DNA of 64,000 nucleotides, taken from positions 3,038,001 through 3,102,000 of the forward strand of contig CP045205.1 in assembly GCA_009363175.1 (NCBI GenBank), given 5' to 3'. A model generated the notes under the pieces. The model had not been told where the DNA came from and ran no database searches. It saw only the letters and a program-made list of their open reading frames with translations. Positions 59,287 to 64,000 of this stretch are shown here, piece after piece. Numbering within the stretch: the first letter of the stretch is position 1; each line of letters begins with the position of its first letter. The translations under genes were made by a program, and so were the position numbers. Origin of the DNA: Citrobacter telavivensis. GTDB taxonomy: Bacteria > Pseudomonadota > Gammaproteobacteria > Enterobacterales > Enterobacteriaceae.

Positions 59287-61437
59287 TCAGGCCGTTGTCA
59301 GCAACGCGCACAGCGCCTTTCGGTCTGCTTCAGTCACATCCTGCGGATGCTGATACCCTTTGTTTTCCGTTGCCCGCGTATACAGCGCAACCAGCCAGTC
59401 ATAGACATAGCGGCTGGCGGCGTGTACCGGTTGCTCTTCCAGTTGTGTTAGTCGCGCCATCGGCTGGCGTTTGACCGCGCTGAAAATTGCCGTTCCTTTG
59501 ACGATCCGACTGGCGGGGCGTTCTGCCTCAGCCACGTCGGCATAGCCAAGCCAGGCAATAAAATTGGCGATACAGGCGTGCAACTGGGCAGCGCAGACCT
59601 CTTCACGCTGCAATATCTGTTGCAGCTGCTGCGGCAGTTGCAGGCGGTAGCTGGCGATCGCCAGAATGTCGACGACCTGACGCAGCGCAGCGGGCGTCAA
59701 CCCTAAACGTTTCGCCTGACCATCATCGCGACTCCACTGGCGAATGTGGTTGAGCCACATGCGGTGCGCCTGATAGCCCGTCTCTTTGTTCTCTGCCTGT
59801 TGCGGCGCGTCACGGACGTCCGCGAAAAGGTCAATGGCGTCATTGAACAAGCCGCTGACCTGTTCTTCGCGCGGTTGCGGGCGACGGAGCAGAGTTTCAA
59901 ATTGTTGTACCGCCGGTAACAGGCCGTCGAGCAGATCGCCGTGATGCGCCGCCTGCTGTTGTAACTGGCGGACGACCGCTTCCGCGCTGGGCGCTTCGGC
60001 TGGTTGCGCCAGCATCAGTTCACGAACATGCTGTAGATGCTGCTCGTTCAGCGCCTGCAGCCGTGCCTGACGCTGGGGCGTTGACGTGGCTTGCGACAGC
60101 CATTCAGTCAACCGCAGCAGACTGTGTTTATCCAGCGCCTGCAGAGTGCCCCAGTGCTGGCCCGGTTTTCCCATCAGATGCTGGACCGCTTCGTCCAGAT
60201 TCTGCTGCGTGGTAAATCGCGCATCCTGCGGCGTAATCGCCCACACCACGCCAGGCATCGCGGTTTCGCGCGTCGGCTGCGTGTCGTGCACCCAGTTGAG
60301 CAACGTTCTGGCCGTAGACGGCGTCTGCGTACGGGTGGCGGTGGCATTACAGACAACCAGTACATCGGGCTGAAGCTGCTGCCGGTAATGCTCCAGCAAC
60401 CAGCCCAGTTTAGCCTGCCAGAGCGGTTGCGGGTGGTTGAGCGGCGCGAGCGGAATATCCAGCAGATCGACGCCATCCAGTACGCTATCTTCCACACTCA
60501 GCACCAGCTCGCGCGTCAACAGGGCCAACGACGACTGGGCGAGACTGACGGCGTTAAGTCGCTTCTCATCCACAACGGGATGGACGACCACATCGCTTTG
60601 CGCCTCCTGCGAGGCGAGAAATTCCTGAGTGATAAAGCTTTCTGAGGGTAAACCAAACTGATCGACCAGCAGGCTCAGCGGCGCGGCGACTTCGCTGGCA
60701 TGACCGGTCTGCTGCAGGACCTGTGCCAGTTCCAGCCACTGCTGCGTCAGTTCCGGCTGCTCACCCCACAACAGCGACCAGGCGCTGGCGCGGGTTGAGA
60801 GATCGACCGTCGGCAGCAGCAGGGCAAATTGCTGCCACAGCGCGTCATCAATCTGCTGTTGCGATGCGGGGAGACAACGCTGCCAGAAGCGGGCAATGGT
60901 CGCCACTTCCTGCGCCGTCACGCCCTGAACGGGATGTAACTGACGTAGCGACTGCCACTTCTCGATGCGCGATTCGATAATCGCTTTTTCCACCTGCCGG
61001 TACGCTGGTTGGGCACAGGCCTGGGCGATGAAGATCTGCACCAGTTCAGCTTCCGTTACCAGTCGCAGGCGCAGCGGCCACTCGTCGTCGGACAGGTTAA
61101 CCTGGCGCGTGAAGCGCAGTGCCATGTTGGTTGGCGCGTGTCCGGGGTTGAGATGACTGAAATAGTCGAAGCTGCGATCCGGCGTAATGACATTGACCTT
61201 ACCGTTGTCGCTGTTGCACAGCGCGGCAAGGAGATGCGCTTTCGCCGCCTGCGAATAGCCGTAAAGCCCAATGCTGGCGCGCTCATGTCGGGCGGCATTG
61301 AGGGCGGATTCCGTGGCGGCTGCGCCGTTGAGTTGTGCCAGCAGGGCATCTGCTTCATCATCCAGCGTCATGGCGTGCTGACGGGTGCGGTTAACCCACG
61401 CAATCGCGGCCTGAGTGGTATTCAACATCTTGCTCAT
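59287..61437 (-). CDS. srfC: SrfC, putative virulence effector-family protein
   Basis: A 716-residue protein of the SrfC (Virul_Fac) family. The N-terminal part has SIGLYGYSQAAKAHLLAAL near residue 52, like a P-loop but without the normal GKS/T. The middle is a run of Leu/Gln-rich helices. There is no signal peptide and no membrane segment. In Salmonella srfABC lies next to ydcX (ortT), as here. The ATG overlaps the srfB stop by four bases. Salmonella srfABC was found as SsrB-regulated; its role is not settled. The 5' neighbour srfA would be outside the window. Confidence 0.88.
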   Translation of the reverse strand: MSKMLNTTQAAIAWVNRTRQHAMTLDDEADALLAQLNGAAATESALNAARHERASIGLYGYSQAAKAHLLAALCNSDNGKVNVITPDRSFDYFSHLNPGHAPTNMALRFTRQVNLSDDEWPLRLRLVTEAELVQIFIAQACAQPAYRQVEKAIIESRIEKWQSLRQLHPVQGVTAQEVATIARFWQRCLPASQQQIDDALWQQFALLLPTVDLSTRASAWSLLWGEQPELTQQWLELAQVLQQTGHASEVAAPLSLLVDQFGLPSESFITQEFLASQEAQSDVVVHPVVDEKRLNAVSLAQSSLALLTRELVLSVEDSVLDGVDLLDIPLAPLNHPQPLWQAKLGWLLEHYRQQLQPDVLVVCNATATRTQTPSTARTLLNWVHDTQPTRETAMPGVVWAITPQDARFTTQQNLDEAVQHLMGKPGQHWGTLQALDKHSLLRLTEWLSQATSTPQRQARLQALNEQHLQHVRELMLAQPAEAPSAEAVVRQLQQQAAHHGDLLDGLLPAVQQFETLLRRPQPREEQVSGLFNDAIDLFADVRDAPQQAENKETGYQAHRMWLNHIRQWSRDDGQAKRLGLTPAALRQVVDILAIASYRLQLPQQLQQILQREEVCAAQLHACIANFIAWLGYADVAEAERPASRIVKGTAIFSAVKRQPMARLTQLEEQPVHAASRYVYDWLVALYTRATENKGYQHPQDVTEADRKALCALLTTA

Positions 61438-64000
61438 TTCAGGTACACGCTCCCGCTGTCAATCCAGTAATGGCTGCCGCTGTGTCGGCGATCGGCCAGG
61501 GTATTCAATTTTAAGGTCAGGGCATTCGCCGCCACGGCCGTGCCGTCCTGTAGCCAGGCATCACTCAATATAAACGACTCGGGGCCGCTCTCTTTGTTGC
61601 CGCCGCGCAGTTGCAGACGCACATTTAACACACCGTCGCCGGCGATATTCTTCGCCAGATCGGCAGAGTTAATGCTCAGCGTATACAGCGGCGTTGCGGG
61701 CCAGCGACTGTTCGCCAGTTGGCGGAAACCGAGCGTAACGTTGCCGCGCAGCGGGAAGTGCAGGCGGGTGTCGAGTTTCGCGCCGGGTTTATCGAGATCA
61801 ATATCCTGATACCAGACGTTTTCCTCACGCAGCGTGTTCACCGTATTGTCGAGCACCCCGAGGTAGCGCACGGTTGAGTAGGCACCAATATCAGCGGCTT
61901 TAAAGTTAAAGCGCGGCAGGCGCAGATCCAGCGCCAGGCTGCACAGCATCGCCCCCACGGCGGCGGTGGATTTCGGATTGCCAATGCGCCCCTGCTGACT
62001 GAACGGATACCACTCATGGACGCGGTAGTTGTCCATCCACACCATGCGGTTGACCGGGACCGGCTGCAGATGACGGATCAGCGCCTGAACCGCCGGGATA
62101 CAGGTCGGTCTGCCGGTGACCAGCAGAACATCACAGCAATAATGCGAAATGGCTTCACAGACCGCATGCAGCGGAGAGGTCAGGGTAAACTGACCTGCCA
62201 GCATCGCCTCCTGCAACTGGCTGAACTGTACCTGCAACGGAACGCTAAAGAGATCAAACGTCGGCGAACCTGACGGCAGCGCGTGGTCGATCGCCTGCTG
62301 AATGTAGTTCAGTACGTTGCGGGTCGGACGATGGTTCAGCAGATCGCCAAAGGTGGCGTGCAGTCCGGCCAGCGGATCGTTGATGTCGCTCTTTTCCCAC
62401 GCAGAGAGCACCGCGTGACCGAGTGGCATAAAGAGTTGTAGCGCCGTCTGTTGCCGTAAAACGGCCTGGGTATCGATGCGTCCGGAATCGCCAAACAGCG
62501 TGGCGAGCAGGGCGGCGGCATCGGTGACTCCCGCCTGCTGCAGTCGGGTTTGCAGGGCGGGCAAAATGCATTTCTGGATAATGTCCAACAGCATGTCATC
62601 GCCCGCGACCTTGAAACCTTCGCGGAACAGCAGATGCGGCGTGATTTTCACATTGGCGCCGACGCCATCGTCCAGTTGATAGTGGACAATCGCCATGTCG
62701 GTGGTGCCGCCGCCGATATCAATCGAGGCCACGCGCAACGCCCGGCCTTTCGTCTCTCCGGGTTCCGGCAGACGATCCGGGCGGGCAAGGGCGTTGAAGA
62801 ATGCTTCGCTGCGACCGGCATAGTGGGAAATGGCTTCGTTGTACAGCCAGACTAACTGACCGCAACTGGCTTCGTCCCACTCCATCTGAATTTCAGGGAC
62901 CGGAACCACACTTTTTTCCTGCTGTTTACGCGTGCTGAAATCCTCGTCCTGCGGGTGCCAGCCCATTGCTTTCCAGACAATGGCTATCGCTTCGAACATG
63001 CGCAGACGGAAAATTTCGCGTTCCTGCTTGGGCATCGCCGACGGGAGCGTGAGGATCAGCGAGCGCAGTTGACGCGGCGATGCCGGAAAGCCCAGACGCA
63101 GACGGGTTGCGACGCTGTTGATTTGTCCCAGCGCCTGGGCGAGGATCTCGCACAGCATATGGGTCATCAGCGTACTGCGGCTGTACTGGGGCGAAAACAC
63201 CGGCAGGCGGTCATCCTGGGGCAGTGAATAGAGCGGCTGACCGTCATCGTTCATCAGGTTCATCAGCGGAAAGGCGGTGGCTAACGGTTCGCGTTGCGTT
63301 TTACTGTTCATCTGGCTGAAGCGCCAGTCATGCAGCACCGGCGTTTCATCCCACAGATAGCGGCGCGGGCTGGAAATACCGCTGTTACCGTCCGTTCCCG
63401 TGCGCTGCATTGCCAGCTTACGCGCTTCGTCACCGACCCGCACAATCGACGGCCAGATGAAGGCATCTTCACGTCCGCTTTCAACGGAGAAATGCTGTTT
63501 GCCAAAGCGGGCTTCTGAAAATTCAAGACGACTGGTGAACAGCGGATCGTTGAGATACTGCGGTTCGCTCAGCGATCGAACCTGCAGTTCCGCCGTCTGA
63601 CGCAGTCCGTCATTGGCGTCGCCATGATCTTCAATCAATACACCGCAGGTATGGGTGTTACCGACATCCAGAATCAAATCGACCGGGATCGCCGGGGTAC
63701 TGAGGGTGTGGGTCACCAGTTTGACTTCCGGTACGGCGAGCTGTTCCCCCAGTAGCGCCAGCAGGTTCAGCCAGTGCGCCTGATACTCAAAGTTGCGCAG
63801 TGCCAGGCTGATAGCCTGTTCAGTACGGTTTTCCTGCTGGCTGACGTGGTTGAGAAACGCCTCGCGCAGCCAGCCGTCAATCCAGGTCTGATCGAGAAAA
63901 TCCGCTATTTCATCGTCGCGCCAGGCCAGGGCAAAACGGGTGCCGTTCAGCAGATCGTTTTCGCCGGGCGCGAGCGCGGCGGGCGCATTCTCGCTTAACT
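61434..64000 (-). CDS. srfB: SrfB, actin/Hsp70-like fold protein (partial, runs off the right edge)
   Basis: The frame is open from 61434 to the right edge of the window, 855 codons without a stop; the family length is about 990 residues, so the N-terminus is outside. A GTG at 63716 lies inside the frame and is not the start. The nucleotide-binding motifs of the actin/Hsp70 superfamily are visible: DLILDVGNTHTCG (phosphate 1), SIDIGGGTTDMAIVHYQ (phosphate 2) and LLVTGRPTCIPAVQALI (adenosine). It is followed by srfC with an ATGA overlap. The gene is the second of srfABC. Confidence 0.88.
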   Translation of the reverse strand, partial: LSENAPAALAPGENDLLNGTRFALAWRDDEIADFLDQTWIDGWLREAFLNHVSQQENRTEQAISLALRNFEYQAHWLNLLALLGEQLAVPEVKLVTHTLSTPAIPVDLILDVGNTHTCGVLIEDHGDANDGLRQTAELQVRSLSEPQYLNDPLFTSRLEFSEARFGKQHFSVESGREDAFIWPSIVRVGDEARKLAMQRTGTDGNSGISSPRRYLWDETPVLHDWRFSQMNSKTQREPLATAFPLMNLMNDDGQPLYSLPQDDRLPVFSPQYSRSTLMTHMLCEILAQALGQINSVATRLRLGFPASPRQLRSLILTLPSAMPKQEREIFRLRMFEAIAIVWKAMGWHPQDEDFSTRKQQEKSVVPVPEIQMEWDEASCGQLVWLYNEAISHYAGRSEAFFNALARPDRLPEPGETKGRALRVASIDIGGGTTDMAIVHYQLDDGVGANVKITPHLLFREGFKVAGDDMLLDIIQKCILPALQTRLQQAGVTDAAALLATLFGDSGRIDTQAVLRQQTALQLFMPLGHAVLSAWEKSDINDPLAGLHATFGDLLNHRPTRNVLNYIQQAIDHALPSGSPTFDLFSVPLQVQFSQLQEAMLAGQFTLTSPLHAVCEAISHYCCDVLLVTGRPTCIPAVQALIRHLQPVPVNRMVWMDNYRVHEWYPFSQQGRIGNPKSTAAVGAMLCSLALDLRLPRFNFKAADIGAYSTVRYLGVLDNTVNTLREENVWYQDIDLDKPGAKLDTRLHFPLRGNVTLGFRQLANSRWPATPLYTLSINSADLAKNIAGDGVLNVRLQLRGGNKESGPESFILSDAWLQDGTAVAANALTLKLNTLADRRHSGSHYWIDSGSVYLK

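Noticed and set aside
63714..63716. GTG at 63716 as the true start of srfB
   Set aside because: The frame stays open to the window edge, the family is about 990 residues long, and upstream codons read as ordinary protein.

Overview
The window is a continuous piece of an enterobacterial chromosome. Its backbone follows the E. coli K-12 order ydbH-ynbE-ydbL ... azoR-hrpA ... ydcF-aldA-gapC-cybB ... trg-ydcI-ydcJ-opgD-ydcH-rimL-ydcK-tehAB-ydcL-ydcO-ydcN-rlhA-ydcR-ydcSTUV-patD-yncL-ortT, and it then runs into srfC-srfB as in Salmonella. The proteins resemble E. coli ones closely but not identically. The mixture (intact gapC, a complete sgc operon, srfBC, pcaHG) points to Citrobacter or a near relative; this is inferred from recalled protein sequences, not from a search.

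Regions. 1-3.8 kb: the 3' end of ydbH, ynbE, ydbL, pdxI and a GFA-domain gene; the fea/paa/ynb block of K-12 is missing here. 3.8-8.8 kb: azoR and hrpA, then a REP/BIME cluster. 8.8-13 kb: a complete three-gene DHA2-type efflux operon (MFS pump, HlyD adaptor, outer-membrane lipoprotein) behind a SlyA-like palindrome. 13-19 kb: ydfJ, ydcF, aldA, gapC and cybB. 19-24 kb: a cold-shock cluster (cspF, cspB, ynfU), frmRA for formaldehyde detoxification, and trg. 24-30.5 kb: ydcI, a family II pyrophosphatase, protocatechuate 3,4-dioxygenase pcaHG, ydcJ (2-oxoadipate dioxygenase/decarboxylase family) and a type-B carboxylesterase. 30.5-38.4 kb: opgD, ydcH and the seven-gene sgc PTS operon, placed between ydcH and rimL. 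38.5-48.4 kb: rimL, ydcK, tehAB, ydcL, an EamA/AraC pair, ydcO/sutR and rlhA. 48.4-51 kb: a cyanide-insensitive type bd oxidase operon with a 42-residue DUF2474 subunit. 51-58.3 kb: ydcR, the ydcSTUV ABC importer and patD (putrescine/GABA). 58.3-64 kb: a small ABM-like protein, the small membrane proteins YncL and OrtT, and srfC-srfB; srfB runs off the right edge.

How the genes fit together. Several blocks are catabolic cassettes set into the conserved backbone: aldA for glycolaldehyde and lactaldehyde, sgc for an unknown PTS sugar, pcaHG for protocatechuate ring cleavage, ydcJ for 2-oxoadipate-type acids, and ydcSTUV-patD for polyamine degradation. Others deal with stress: azoR, frmRA, the efflux operon, tehAB, the cyanide-insensitive oxidase and the cold-shock cluster. 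Regulatory sites that can be read directly include CRP-like sites before aldA and sgcX, a sigma-28 promoter before trg, an FNR box before ortT, the FrmR operator, twin palindromes between ydcO and sutR, a SlyA-like operator, and a cspA-type cold box. No tRNA, rRNA, CRISPR array, insertion sequence or prophage structural gene was seen.
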